A stretch of 64,000 bases of DNA from the NCBI RefSeq assembly GCF_003628755.1, contig NZ_CP029256.1, forward strand, positions 2,065,585 to 2,129,584, read 5' to 3'. Source of the stretch: Christensenella minuta. Its GTDB lineage: Bacteria > Bacillota > Clostridia > Christensenellales > Christensenellaceae. Positions 34,506-43,642 of the stretch are shown here, piece by piece. Below the pieces are notes generated by a model that worked only from the letters and a program-made list of their open reading frames with translations, was not told where the DNA came from and did not search any database. How positions within the stretch are numbered: the stretch's first letter is position 1; the number at the start of each line of letters is the position of its first letter. Position numbers and translations under genes: made by a program.

Positions 34506-36038
34506 TCAGATTTCCATAAGCATATCGCCAAGGTCGGACAGGCTGTCCGAGGCCTTGTGATATACCTTCATCATTTTATCATAGTATGCCATATTTTCGG
34601 GGATTGGCGCAACATCTTCTTCGATCTTATGCAGGGAATCGATCTTGTCGAAATCGGACCAGATGCCCGTCCCGACTGCCGCGCACGCAGCCGCGCCGAG
34701 CGCAGCCGCCTGTTCGTCAATGTTGGACTTCAAAACATGCATCTTGTAAACGTCCGCATAGATCTGCCGCCAGAGTGGGCTTTTGCTCCCGCCGCCTACG
34801 AGCAGCATCTCGTCCGCGATATCCGTCAGCTCACGAAGTTTATCGAGACACGCGCGAAGCCCCATAGAGATACCTTCCATCGAGGCGCGGATCACATCCG
34901 CGCGCGTATGAATGAGGTCAAGTCCCATAAACGCGCCGCGCAGATTGTAGCTCTTATCCATCGGCATCCCTCCGCCAAGGCTGGGGTTGAAGAGCAATTT
35001 GCCCGCACCAACCGGGGATTTTGCCGCCTCCTGCGTCATCAGGTCGTAAGCGTCGCTCCCCGTTCTTTCTGCTTCTTCGACAAACTCCCGGCACATCTGG
35101 TCGCGCATCCAGCGGAAACATGTGCCGCCCGCCGTAAGGCACAGCGCGGAAGCAAAATAGCCGGGGACTACATGGGTGAAAACATAAGGACGGGAATTCG
35201 CCTCGAGCAGCGGCTTTTGAGAGGAGACCGCAATCCACGAAGAGGAACCGAGGGAATTATATACCCTGCCCTCCTTAAACGCTTTTGCGCCAAGCGCCAT
35301 ACAGGAATTGTCCACGCCGCCCGCAACGACATTTACCTTCGTCGTGAGGCCGAGCTCGTCCGCCGCTTCCTGCGAGATTTGGCCGATCACATCCGTGGAA
35401 GCGACAACCTCGGGAAATATCTCTTCCGGCAGCCCCATCGCGGCGATAAGCCCGGATGAATACCGCCAGTTTTCAAGGTCCCATACGCCGCTGCCCGAAG
35501 CATACGACGGATCGGTGCATAAACGGCCCGTCAGCTTATAATTAATGTAGTCCTTGGTGCCGATCACCTTGCCGATGTTGCGGTAGACCTCCGGCTCGTT
35601 GTCCTGGTACCACAGGATCTTGAATGCGGAATAAAACGCAGGGGTAAAGCCATTGCCCGTCGTCATATACCATTTTTCTTCGCTGTAATTTTCAAATACG
35701 TCCGCAACCTGCTTTGTCGCGCGTCCGTCGGACCAAATGGGCGTAAACTCCCGCAGGAGCGTACCATCCCTGCCGACCGGTACCGCTCCGAGGCTGTGGC
35801 CCGAAATACCGCAGCAGGTAATATCGTTTTTATCCACTTTTGCTTTTTCCAGCAGAAGGCGCGTACTCTTTACGATCGCCTCCCACCAGTCCTCCGGCTT
35901 TTGTTCGTGCCAGCCGTGCGCCGGATAGGTCGTATTATAAGACATAAAGGCGGCCGCGATGCAGTTGCCATCGCTATCGTAAAGGGAGGCCTTGTTTCCG
36001 CCGGTTCCAAGGTCCCACGCAATTATTTTCTGTTCCAT
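34506..36038 (-). CDS. FGGY family carbohydrate kinase
   Basis: 510 residues from ATG 36038, which has AAGGAG upstream. FGGY features: AWDLGTGGNKASLYD phosphate motif, GISGHSLGAVPV, WSDGRA, AGGVDNSCMALGA with the catalytic Asp, and LVGGGSKSPLWRQ near the C-terminus. It is closer to the uncharacterised FGGY groups than to classical XylB, as it lacks the GQMH signature. It probably phosphorylates the sugar or polyol before cleavage by the DeoC-type aldolases. It lies 22 bases after the LacI-SBP gene. Confidence 0.9.
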   Translation of the reverse strand: MEQKIIAWDLGTGGNKASLYDSDGNCIAAAFMSYNTTYPAHGWHEQKPEDWWEAIVKSTRLLLEKAKVDKNDITCCGISGHSLGAVPVGRDGTLLREFTPIWSDGRATKQVADVFENYSEEKWYMTTGNGFTPAFYSAFKILWYQDNEPEVYRNIGKVIGTKDYINYKLTGRLCTDPSYASGSGVWDLENWRYSSGLIAAMGLPEEIFPEVVASTDVIGQISQEAADELGLTTKVNVVAGGVDNSCMALGAKAFKEGRVYNSLGSSSWIAVSSQKPLLEANSRPYVFTHVVPGYFASALCLTAGGTCFRWMRDQMCREFVEEAERTGSDAYDLMTQEAAKSPVGAGKLLFNPSLGGGMPMDKSYNLRGAFMGLDLIHTRADVIRASMEGISMGLRACLDKLRELTDIADEMLLVGGGSKSPLWRQIYADVYKMHVLKSNIDEQAAALGAAACAAVGTGIWSDFDKIDSLHKIEEDVAPIPENMAYYDKMMKVYHKASDSLSDLGDMLMEI

Positions 36039-36060
36039 TTTCCTAAGGCTCCTTCGATTC

Positions 36061-38322
36061 TTATTCCACTTTCTGCAATTCGTCTGCCGCAAGCAGTATA
36101 TTTAGTTTTTCGGTCGCGGCCGCAAGCGCCGCACATGCGTCTGACCGGCCTGTGACGGTATCGTATACCGCCTTCCCAAGGATATCCTCGAACCTCTGTT
36201 CCGAAAGACAGGTCCCGTCTGTTTTTAGGGGAAGCTCTCTTGTACGTCCGAATTCGCTCGCTTCCACCGTCCTGTGCAGCCACGGATAAACGTTTGCCAC
36301 CTCAAGGTTCTCCACCGCCGTACGGCGCGGGACGAAGCCCCCAAGAATGGTGTTCAAAACCGAGATTTCCCGGTCCGTCGCCCACTTGATGAACTCGAAC
36401 GCCGCATCCTTCTGTCTGCTGCCGGCGTTCACGGCAAGCGCCCAGCCGCCGTCCACGCTGACTTTGCCCGGCATAAAGCTGAAGCCGATTTTTCCGTTAA
36501 CCCGGGATTTGCTCCATTCCGTTACGGTGGACATATTATCCGTAAACAGCGTAATCATCGCCGTCTTGCCGCTGCGGAATTCCACCGCCTGCTCTCCCCA
36601 CCAGTTGTCGCACGATCCGTCCGAGGCATAGCGGAAGCTTTCCCTGTAATTTTCCAGCGCGCGGACAGCCTCTTCACTGTCGAGCGTAAAACGGGTGCCG
36701 TCGTGCACCTTGCCGCCGAACGACCATAGCCGAGGCAAGTATTCGCATACACCGCCCGACGACATGCGGCTTCCAAGCGTCGTCCCGAATTCCGTCGGGG
36801 AATCCGGATTATATTTACGTGTGAAGAACTGCGCGACCAAATTAAATTCCTCCCACGTATGGGGCGGCCGAAGCTCTTTTTTATGCTGTTCGTAAAACAT
36901 GCGCTGCATGCGGATATCCGCGAAGCAATCCTTACGGTAGAAAAGCAGTTGGGTGCAGAACGTGAAGGGGATCGCGTAAACGGAACCCTGCCTGAGCGAA
37001 TATTTTTCAAAAATATTGGGCAGCATATCGTCATAATAATCCGGATCCCGCGCGATATACCTGTCCAGGTTTTCCACGACCTTTTTCTGGGCAAATTCCG
37101 CGAGCCACGGGATATCTACGTCAAACACATCGTAGTTGTCCTTATACCATTCGTCCCGGATCGCCCAGTACATCTTCGGATAGGCTTTGGCGTCGATCTC
37201 AAGCTCCATCCCGGTTTTCTGCTCGAAATCGGATTTCATCGTTTCCATCGCATAACGCGCCCGGTCGATCGTAAGCAGCACCCGCAGCTTCCTGCGCGGC
37301 TCCGTCACCTTGATTTCCGGCTTTGGGTCAAGCTCCTTCAGATGCTCCGGCTTAACCTTCAGGAAAACGGTGCGCGCCGAAAATTTCGCGCCCCTTTCGA
37401 TGTAATCCAGCATCATTTGGAACGCCGCCTCCACCAGCTCGATATAGGGATGCGGCACATAGATCACGCCTTCACGCGAGGTAAGCGTCCATGAGGTCGG
37501 CATATTGGCCACCACGAGCGGCCGCGCATGTTTCGGGATGTGGAGCACCTCGCACGCCTTGAGCACAGCATCCATCGCCTGGGAGCAGATCACCAGGATC
37601 ACCTGCGGCGGCTTTGCCGACGCAACAAGGCGCAGCGCCTCCTTCAAAAGTCCTTCCCTGTCGTAGCTCGATACTGCGCACAGATGCTGCTGCACCGTCA
37701 GGTTGTGGTCGCGGTGCGCTTCTACATAGCCGTTGAACGTCTGCTCCTCAAGCGTATACTGGATCGGACTCAGGAGAATGCCGATATTCCCGTATCCTGC
37801 CTTGAGCAGCTGCGAAACCGTGCTTCTCGCCTGCCGCCGCGCGTCAAGGCCGACATAGTGGCGCTTTTCGTCGTCAGGCTCACGCTGTAGGAAGACAATT
37901 TTAAGCCCGCTTTGCCGCAGCCTGCGAAACAGCTCAGTATTTTGGGGCTGGCAGGTCGCCAGCATCACCCCATCCACATTATGCATCAGGGACATATTAA
38001 GCAGGCGGGTCTCAAGCTCGGCGTCCTCATTGGTAATATGCAGGTTGGTCACATAGCCCTTTTCCGCAAACAGCGCCGAAAGGTTCGTATACATCTGGGC
38101 CATAGCGGCGGCAACGATATTGGGCAGGATCACATCGATCTGCATGGATTTGCTCAGCCGCAGGCTGCGCGCAATTGCGTTTGGCTCGTAAGCAAGCTCC
38201 TTCATTGCTTTTTCAACGCGCTTCACCTTGTCAAGGCTGACTCCCTTTGCCCCGTTTATTATGTTAGAGACCGTACCGTGGGAAACCCCGGCCAATCTCG
38301 CAACGTCTTTCATCGTTGCCAT
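36061..38322 (-). CDS. LacI-type regulator fused to a solute-binding-protein domain
   Basis: 753 residues, about twice the usual LacI length. Residues 1-60 are a LacI helix-turn-helix and hinge (MKDVARLAGVSHGTVSNIIN, ending AIARSLRL); about 60-335 are a periplasmic-binding-protein-type effector domain. After a short linker near 345-355, residues 355-753 form a family 1 extracellular solute-binding protein (LTIDRARYAMETMKSDFEQKTGMELE; YAIPFTFCTQLLFYRKD; FVPRR late). No signal peptide precedes this part, so it is cytoplasmic. The start at 38322 gives the standard MATMKDVA beginning, 31 bases after deoC; a longer frame has no support. It may sense two ligands. Palindromes at 45831 and 45916 are likely operators. 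Confidence 0.92.
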   Translation of the reverse strand: MATMKDVARLAGVSHGTVSNIINGAKGVSLDKVKRVEKAMKELAYEPNAIARSLRLSKSMQIDVILPNIVAAAMAQMYTNLSALFAEKGYVTNLHITNEDAELETRLLNMSLMHNVDGVMLATCQPQNTELFRRLRQSGLKIVFLQREPDDEKRHYVGLDARRQARSTVSQLLKAGYGNIGILLSPIQYTLEEQTFNGYVEAHRDHNLTVQQHLCAVSSYDREGLLKEALRLVASAKPPQVILVICSQAMDAVLKACEVLHIPKHARPLVVANMPTSWTLTSREGVIYVPHPYIELVEAAFQMMLDYIERGAKFSARTVFLKVKPEHLKELDPKPEIKVTEPRRKLRVLLTIDRARYAMETMKSDFEQKTGMELEIDAKAYPKMYWAIRDEWYKDNYDVFDVDIPWLAEFAQKKVVENLDRYIARDPDYYDDMLPNIFEKYSLRQGSVYAIPFTFCTQLLFYRKDCFADIRMQRMFYEQHKKELRPPHTWEEFNLVAQFFTRKYNPDSPTEFGTTLGSRMSSGGVCEYLPRLWSFGGKVHDGTRFTLDSEEAVRALENYRESFRYASDGSCDNWWGEQAVEFRSGKTAMITLFTDNMSTVTEWSKSRVNGKIGFSFMPGKVSVDGGWALAVNAGSRQKDAAFEFIKWATDREISVLNTILGGFVPRRTAVENLEVANVYPWLHRTVEASEFGRTRELPLKTDGTCLSEQRFEDILGKAVYDTVTGRSDACAALAAATEKLNILLAADELQKVE

Positions 38323-38353
38323 AAAATTTTTCACCAACCTATATTTATTTGGG

Positions 38354-39088
38354 TCAATATCCTGTTCCAAGCTCTCCTTCGTCGCTTAGGAACAGTTCGC
38401 CCTTTTCATCGCGTTTTACCGCTTCCTCGAGAATATTCTTCGAGGAGCGCGTCCCGATACGCACCGTGCCCGTCGCAAGGACAGCCAGCGCCGCATCCAG
38501 CGTTTTCACTCCGCCCGCGGCTTTTACCTTCATGCCGTCCGCGTGCTCTACCATGATCTTAAGGTCGTGGATCGTTGCGCCGCCGCCCGCGTAGCCGGTA
38601 GACGTCTTGGAAAAATCCGCGCCGCCTGCCTTCGCCAGCTCGCTCGCTTTGATAATCTGTTCATCCGTAAGGTAATAATTTTCAAAGATGACTTTGAGCT
38701 TCGCGCCGCCGTCGTGCGCGGCCTTTGCGACCTGCTTGATCTCATCCAGCACATAATCGTACTCGCCCGAGAGGAACCTTCCGATGTTCATAACCATATC
38801 GACTTCCACAGCGCCTTTCAGGATCGCATCCTTCGTTTCGAAAACCTTTGTTTCCGTCGTGCAGGTGCCGTGCGGGAAACCAATGACCGTAGTTGGGAGC
38901 ACGTCCGTGCCCTCAAGCTCACGGATCACAATCGGCAGGTCGGAGGGGCGCACGCATACCGAAACACATTTGTACTGTTTGGCAAGACCGCAGCCTTCCT
39001 TCAGTTCCTTTACCGTGATATCCGGACGCAAAAGGGAATGGTCGAGCGCGTCCGCGATTTCCTGTACTGTGATTTTTTTCTTTTCCAT
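38354..39088 (-). CDS. deoC: Deoxyribose-phosphate aldolase-type enzyme
   Basis: 244 residues. All catalytic positions of class I DeoC are present: Asp97 (EVDMVM), Schiff-base Lys161 (FSKTSTGY) and Lys189 (VKAAGGVKT). DeoC cleaves 2-deoxyribose 5-phosphate to acetaldehyde and glyceraldehyde 3-phosphate. A second, diverged copy lies next door, so at least one may act on another 2-deoxy or keto sugar phosphate. No deoB or nucleoside phosphorylase is nearby, which argues against simple nucleoside salvage. Confidence 0.9.
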   Translation of the reverse strand: MEKKKITVQEIADALDHSLLRPDITVKELKEGCGLAKQYKCVSVCVRPSDLPIVIRELEGTDVLPTTVIGFPHGTCTTETKVFETKDAILKGAVEVDMVMNIGRFLSGEYDYVLDEIKQVAKAAHDGGAKLKVIFENYYLTDEQIIKASELAKAGGADFSKTSTGYAGGGATIHDLKIMVEHADGMKVKAAGGVKTLDAALAVLATGTVRIGTRSSKNILEEAVKRDEKGELFLSDEGELGTGY

Positions 39089-39150
39089 GGCAGCTTTTCT
39101 CCTATATATTATATTTTAAATTGACAGAAAATGAAATAGTTTCATTGTGT

Positions 39151-39189
39151 GCGGTCCGGAGGGGCGGCAGCAACGCCCCTCCCATCCGC
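39151..39189 (-). terminator. GC-rich hairpin between the two aldolase genes
   Basis: GGAGGGGCG and CGCCCCTCC pair (39158-39166 with 39175-39183), with an outer GCGG/CCGC. There is no T run on the minus strand, so it is probably an mRNA stabiliser or pause site rather than a full terminator. Confidence 0.55.
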
Positions 39190-39209
39190 GCTGAGGAAAA
39201 AAATGAGAA

Positions 39210-39893
39210 TTACTGATTTCTGATAGATTCCAAAATGTTGATCGCCGATTTCATACCGATCCCGAATCGCTGCGCGCCCGCATCATAGAATGCCTTCAGC
39301 ATGGCAAAATCGCGCACGCCGCCGGCAACCTTGATCTTAACGTGGTCGCCCACCGTCTGTTTCATCAATTCAACATGGCGCACTTCGGTCGGCTTTGCCG
39401 AATATCCGGTGCCCGTTTTAACGTACTGCGCACCGGACTGCGCCACGATTTCGCTTCCCCTCCTGATCTCGTCGTCCGTGAGATAGGTCACTTCAAGGAT
39501 TACCTTGACCGGATAACCGTCCGCGGCATCAACCACGGCGGCGATATCGTCTTTGACATAGTCGAGCCTGCCGGATTTCAGCTTTGATACGCAGAGCACC
39601 ATATCAAACTCAGTACATCCAAGTTTTTTCATCTCCCTCACCTGGAACACCTTATCCTGCGTGAGGTCCGTACCCGTCGGGAAACCGATGGGTGCGCCGA
39701 TAACAACCTTGCTCTCCGGTCCGAGCCGTTCTTTCAGGTGTTCGATATTGCATGGCATGACAAACGCCGCAATAAAACCGTACTTGTTTGCCGCATCCGC
39801 AAGTTCCTTCACGTCCGTTTCCGTTGTGGGAACGGAAAGGGCGCTGATGTCCACAATGCCGGGCAGGGTTTCAAATGTCAGTTGACTGTTCAT
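39210..39893 (-). CDS. DeoC/LacD-type class I aldolase, diverged paralogue
   Basis: 227 residues from ATG 39893 (AAGGGAAG site); the longer frame would run into the SDR gene. It aligns with the DeoC fold and keeps Asp97 (EFDMVL), Lys159 (YVKTGTGY) and Lys188 (IKVAGGVRD). Otherwise it differs strongly from the 38354 copy, lacking for example the DHSLL start (it has DISAL). It is likely an active aldolase with a different substrate, or a partner subunit. Confidence 0.87.
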   Translation of the reverse strand: MNSQLTFETLPGIVDISALSVPTTETDVKELADAANKYGFIAAFVMPCNIEHLKERLGPESKVVIGAPIGFPTGTDLTQDKVFQVREMKKLGCTEFDMVLCVSKLKSGRLDYVKDDIAAVVDAADGYPVKVILEVTYLTDDEIRRGSEIVAQSGAQYVKTGTGYSAKPTEVRHVELMKQTVGDHVKIKVAGGVRDFAMLKAFYDAGAQRFGIGMKSAINILESIRNQ

Positions 39894-39909
39894 AGTTCTT
39901 CCCTTTCTG

Positions 39910-40677
39910 CTATTGGATCGTATAGCCGCCGTCAATCACGAGGTTTTCCCCGTTGATAAGGCTTGCCGCGTCGCTCGCAAGGAACACCGCGCAGGCGGCG
40001 ACCTCTTCAGGATATCCGAAACGCCGGGCCGGAATGGTTTTTTTGAACGCCTCGCCCACTTCGCCTTCCCACGCGGCTTCGCCCATGGGGGTGAGGATAA
40101 CCGTCGGAGAGATCGCGTTCACATTGATATTATACTGCGCCCATTCAAAGCACAAGAGTTTTGTCATATAGATCACGCCCGCCTTCGCGACGCCGTAGGC
40201 GATATGCTTATCGAGCGCGACGATACCAGCCTGGGACGCCATATTGATAATTTTACCGCCGCCGTTTTCAATCATAGTGCGCCCCACGGCCTGATTGAGC
40301 ATGAACATTCCCTTAAGGTTCACATTCATTGTGAGGTCCCACATTTCCTCGGTCATGTCTACCGCCTTGTCGATGAGCCCAACGCCCGCGCAGTTGACAA
40401 GAATATCAATCTTTCCGAAACGCGCGACCGCCGCGTCCGTAACGCCTTGCCGGTCGCTTCCTTTTGTGATATCGCCCGTATATCCGAGGTATTCGCGGCC
40501 GAGTCCTTCCACATACCGCTTCAGTTCGTCCGACTCTGCGCGGTCGAACACGATGATGTCCGCGCCCTTGCGCGCATACATTTTTGCGATCTCAAAGCCG
40601 ATACCGCTTGCGGCGCCGGTAATGACCGCCCGTTTCCCCGCAAGATCAAAATTTTCATTGAATTCCCTGTGTGCCAT
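39910..40677 (-). CDS. Short-chain dehydrogenase/reductase
   Basis: 255 residues. Classical SDR: VITGAASGIGFEIAK cofactor loop, NCAGVG, catalytic Ser in MASQAG, YGVAK (YxxxK), and C-terminal ENLVIDGGYTIQ. FDRAES after the second strand (Asp) favours NAD(H). Relatives oxidise sugars or polyols. It lies 16 bases before the first aldolase and is separated from the transporter ATPase by a terminator and twin hairpins, so it may be expressed at a lower level. Confidence 0.9.
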   Translation of the reverse strand: MAHREFNENFDLAGKRAVITGAASGIGFEIAKMYARKGADIIVFDRAESDELKRYVEGLGREYLGYTGDITKGSDRQGVTDAAVARFGKIDILVNCAGVGLIDKAVDMTEEMWDLTMNVNLKGMFMLNQAVGRTMIENGGGKIINMASQAGIVALDKHIAYGVAKAGVIYMTKLLCFEWAQYNINVNAISPTVILTPMGEAAWEGEVGEAFKKTIPARRFGYPEEVAACAVFLASDAASLINGENLVIDGGYTIQ

Positions 40678-40701
40678 CTTTCATTCTCCTTATCGTCCCG
40701 T

Positions 40702-40763
40702 CCTGCCTGCGGGCAGGCACTGAAATTGTCTTCCCGCAGTGCAGACCTGCCTGCGGGCAGGCA
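40702..40763. repeat. Two copies of the palindrome CCTGCCTGCGGGCAGG
   Basis: Exact 18-base copies at 40702-40719 and 40746-40763, each able to form a six-base stem with a TGCG loop. A CACTG/CAGTG pair lies between them. They lie between the ATPase terminator and the SDR gene. They could be mRNA stability elements or copies of a short dispersed repeat. Confidence 0.75.
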
Positions 40764-40778
40764 TCCCCATGCGGCGTA

Positions 40779-40822
40779 AAAAAACAAGGCGGTGGAAAAT
40801 CAGGTCATAAAGCCGCCTTGCT
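40779..40822 (-). terminator. Intrinsic terminator after the sugar ABC ATPase gene
   Basis: On the minus strand AAGCAAGGCGGC pairs with CCGCCTTGTT around an 18-base loop and is followed by TTTTTT. It lies 22 bases after the ATPase stop, so it splits the operon into a transport part and a catabolic part with read-through or a second promoter. Confidence 0.82.
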
Positions 40823-40844
40823 TTCTTGTGAAATCCTGTCTTAG

Positions 40845-42383
40845 TTAAGCGGTCTGACCCTCTTTTGTGTCGTTCGCCGCTGAATCCAGCGTATAAGACA
40901 TAATCTTTACCTGGTCCGCTTCGTCATGTCCGAGGACTCCCCTGAGTTCTCCATGGTGCATAACCATGATCCTGTCGCACAGCGAGAGCACTTCCGGCAT
41001 TTCCGATGAAAGCAGGATGATCGACACGCCCTGCTTCGCAAGATCATCGATGATACGGTAGATTTCCGATTTTGCCCCGATGTCGATCCCGTGTGTAGGT
41101 TCGTCCATGAACAGGATTTTCGGCCCGTTCATCAGCCAGCGCGCAACGATCGTTTTCTGCTGGTTGCCGCCCGAGAGGTTGTTGACGCATTGCTGGAGGG
41201 ATGGCGTTTTTACATTCAGCTTCTTGACGTATTCGTCCGCGATCCCTTTCACTTTATTTTTATTCAGCAGTCCGAGGGTGCTCTTAAGCCGTTTCAAGTA
41301 CACCATCGTCATATTGTCTTCCACGGACATCTTGAGGAACAGGCCCTGTATCTTCCGGCCCTCCGGGATCAGCGCGATGCCATAGTTGATCGCGTCTTCC
41401 GTATCCTTGATCCTCACTTCTTTGCCGCCCAGCTTAATCGTGCCCGCTTTTCTCAGGTGCGCGCCGAAGATCGTCTCCAGCAGCTCGGAACGTCCCGCAC
41501 CTACAAGACCGGTGAGGCCCAGCACTTCGCCTTCATACAGCTTAAAGGATACGTCATTTACACGCCCGCGCACGTCGGAAAGATGCTCTACCTCGAGGAT
41601 CGGCTTACGCGTCTCATACCCGCTCATAAATTCGCGGTGTGCGGACTGGTCGAACTCACGGCCAACCATGAGGTTAATCATCGTCTGCTCGTCCATGTCT
41701 TTGCGCTCGCGTGTTTCGATGTGTTTGCCGTCGCGCAGGACCGTAATCTTGTCTGCAATCTCCATGATCTCTTCCAGTTTATGGGAAATATACAAAATCG
41801 CAACGCCGCTGCGGCGCAGATCATCCACAATCTTGAGCAGGAATTTAATCTCGCCTTCCGTAAGCGACGCCGTCGGTTCGTCCATAATCAGCATTTTGGA
41901 ACGAAAGGACATTGCCTTTACGATCTCGAGAAGCTGCTGTTCGGATACGCTCAGGTTTTTGACGATCGCGTTCGGGCTGATGTAATCGATCCCCAGCTCG
42001 TCGAGAAACGCCTGCGTATCCCGGTACATCTTTACTTTGTCGATGAACAGTCCCTTTTTGGGCATCCGTCCAACATATACGTTTTCCGCGGCCGTCATAT
42101 GCGGCGCGAGCGACAATTCCTGATGAATCATCGCGATCCCCGCGAGCTGCGCTTCCTTCGGCTCCCGGAAGAGGACCGGCTTTCCTTCAAATTCCACAGT
42201 TCCTTCGTCCGCCGGATAAACGCCGGACAGTATATTCATCAGCGTGGACTTGCCCGCGCCGTTTTCACCAACGACCGCGTGCACTTCTCCGCTGTAAATA
42301 TCAAAGCTTACATTGTCAAGAGCTCTAACACCTGGGAAGATCTTAGATATGCCGTTTAATTTGCAAATCAGCTCTTTGCTCAT
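40845..42383 (-). CDS. Ribose-type sugar ABC transporter ATP-binding protein (RbsA-like)
   Basis: 512 residues with two ABC domains: Walker A GENGAGKST and LSVSEQQLLEI in the first, and LTGLVGAGRSE, LSGGNQQKT and ILFMDEPTHGID in the second. This is the RbsA/MglA architecture. Note His in DEPTHGID where most have Arg. It energises the permease and receptor encoded upstream. A strong hairpin separates it from the receptor gene. AGGTT-type site. Confidence 0.92.
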   Translation of the reverse strand: MSKELICKLNGISKIFPGVRALDNVSFDIYSGEVHAVVGENGAGKSTLMNILSGVYPADEGTVEFEGKPVLFREPKEAQLAGIAMIHQELSLAPHMTAAENVYVGRMPKKGLFIDKVKMYRDTQAFLDELGIDYISPNAIVKNLSVSEQQLLEIVKAMSFRSKMLIMDEPTASLTEGEIKFLLKIVDDLRRSGVAILYISHKLEEIMEIADKITVLRDGKHIETRERKDMDEQTMINLMVGREFDQSAHREFMSGYETRKPILEVEHLSDVRGRVNDVSFKLYEGEVLGLTGLVGAGRSELLETIFGAHLRKAGTIKLGGKEVRIKDTEDAINYGIALIPEGRKIQGLFLKMSVEDNMTMVYLKRLKSTLGLLNKNKVKGIADEYVKKLNVKTPSLQQCVNNLSGGNQQKTIVARWLMNGPKILFMDEPTHGIDIGAKSEIYRIIDDLAKQGVSIILLSSEMPEVLSLCDRIMVMHHGELRGVLGHDEADQVKIMSYTLDSAANDTKEGQTA

Positions 42384-42407
42384 AGTTTAATAACCTCCGT
42401 TTTTTGA

Positions 42408-42441
42408 AGGATGGGGACTGCGCGCCGCGCAGTCCCATCCT
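42408..42441 (-). terminator. Strong hairpin between receptor and ATPase genes
   Basis: GAGGATGGGACTGCGCG pairs with CGCGCAGTCCCCATCCTT almost perfectly. No T run follows on the minus strand. It probably protects the upstream receptor transcript or causes partial termination, as in the other sugar operon (5550-5589). Confidence 0.75.
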
Positions 42442-42456
42442 CAAACACTTTTCTGC

Positions 42457-43572
42457 TTAGAACAGTTCCGGGAACAGTTCCTTTACGGTATCGGGCGTAG
42501 CCATCACGCCTTCGTACCAGTTTACTTCTTCTTTCGGTCCTTCACCGGCAACGAGCTGATTGAACGCGTCGATAACCGGCTGCGCGCCCTGGTTGAACGG
42601 ATCCTGGTCCATGCAGCCCTTGATCGTTCCGCTTGCGATATAAGGAGCGGTCTCTTCAAGAACGTCGTGGCATACCAGCATTACCTGATCCTGCAGGCCC
42701 ATATCTTCGAGGGCTTTCGCAGCGCCGGACGGGCCGCCCGCCGTTACATACAGGCCTTTGAGGTCCGGGTTCGCCGTCAGGATGTTCTGGGTCTGCGTGT
42801 AAGCTTCCTCTGCCTTGTCGTTGTTTTCGACTTCCGCTACCAGCTCGAGCTTGTCGTTCGCGTCGAGGATGCTTCTTGCGCCCAGGCGCCGTTCTTCATG
42901 GCCGAGGACCGTGAAGTCGCCGGTGATGATGGCATATTTGCCTTCGCCGCCCATCAGTTCTTCGAGCTTCTTGCCGCATTCTTCGCCGCCGTACGTGCCG
43001 CTCTGGCCGTAATAAGCCTGGCGTTTCGAGTTATTGCCCGGTTCCGTATTGAATGTGTACATCAGGATCCCGGCTTCAACGCCTTTGTCCGTGACCGGCT
43101 GCAGGGCTTCGGAAATACCGAAGAAGCAAATCGCGTCGTAACCGGCGGCGATGTCGTTCTCGATGATGCTCGCCCATTTCTGCGGGTCGAAATCCTCTAC
43201 GGACTGGCAGTCAACCGTGCAGTTCCTGTCGGCAAGCGCTTCCTTGGCCCAGTTCTGACCTACGAGAACAGCCGCGCCGAAGGGGTTGTTCTGAACCATG
43301 ATCGTCGCGATCTTGATCGGTTCTTCCGCAGCCTGGTCTACAGGCAGGGACAGCGGCGTTTTGCCGGCAGGTATCTCGAGATCCGCCGCGGGCGTGAAAT
43401 CGCCGGCAGGTTCAGCATCAGAAGACGCTTCCGTGGATGCTTCGCCCGACGCTTCCGTGGATGCCCCGGCCGAAGCTTCCGTGCTCGGTTCCGTGGCAGG
43501 CGCAGAGCAGCCAACCAACATCGCTACACAGAGAATCACTGCAACGAGGGTTACTAAGGTTTTCTTTAACAT
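42457..43572 (-). CDS. Sugar ABC transporter substrate-binding lipoprotein (RbsB-like)
   Basis: 371 residues. Lipobox LVGC at residues 19-22, then a low-complexity linker with repeats of STEAS and GEAS, then a PBP type I domain (IATIMVQNNPFGAAVLVG start; YVTAGGPSGAAKALEDMG; MVLVCHD-like strand). The order here is unusual: permease, receptor, ATPase. The ligand is likely a pentose, polyol or similar small sugar, not determinable from sequence. A good GGGAGG site precedes the ATG. Confidence 0.9.
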   Translation of the reverse strand: MLKKTLVTLVAVILCVAMLVGCSAPATEPSTEASAGASTEASGEASTEASSDAEPAGDFTPAADLEIPAGKTPLSLPVDQAAEEPIKIATIMVQNNPFGAAVLVGQNWAKEALADRNCTVDCQSVEDFDPQKWASIIENDIAAGYDAICFFGISEALQPVTDKGVEAGILMYTFNTEPGNNSKRQAYYGQSGTYGGEECGKKLEELMGGEGKYAIITGDFTVLGHEERRLGARSILDANDKLELVAEVENNDKAEEAYTQTQNILTANPDLKGLYVTAGGPSGAAKALEDMGLQDQVMLVCHDVLEETAPYIASGTIKGCMDQDPFNQGAQPVIDAFNQLVAGEGPKEEVNWYEGVMATPDTVKELFPELF

Positions 43573-43642
43573 AATCTTTCCTCCCAGATTTTTTTATTAT
43601 CCAACCGGCTGGGCCGGTGTGAATACGTGAATGGGCCGCCGG

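Noticed and set aside
36061-38370. Start of the LacI-SBP gene at 38370
   Set aside because: It would overlap the end of deoC and add 16 residues unlike LacI proteins; ATG 38322 gives the standard LacI beginning.
41091-42359. Long plus-strand open frame (422 codons) antisense to the RbsA-like ATPase gene
   Set aside because: It is a shadow of a GC-rich gene on the other strand.
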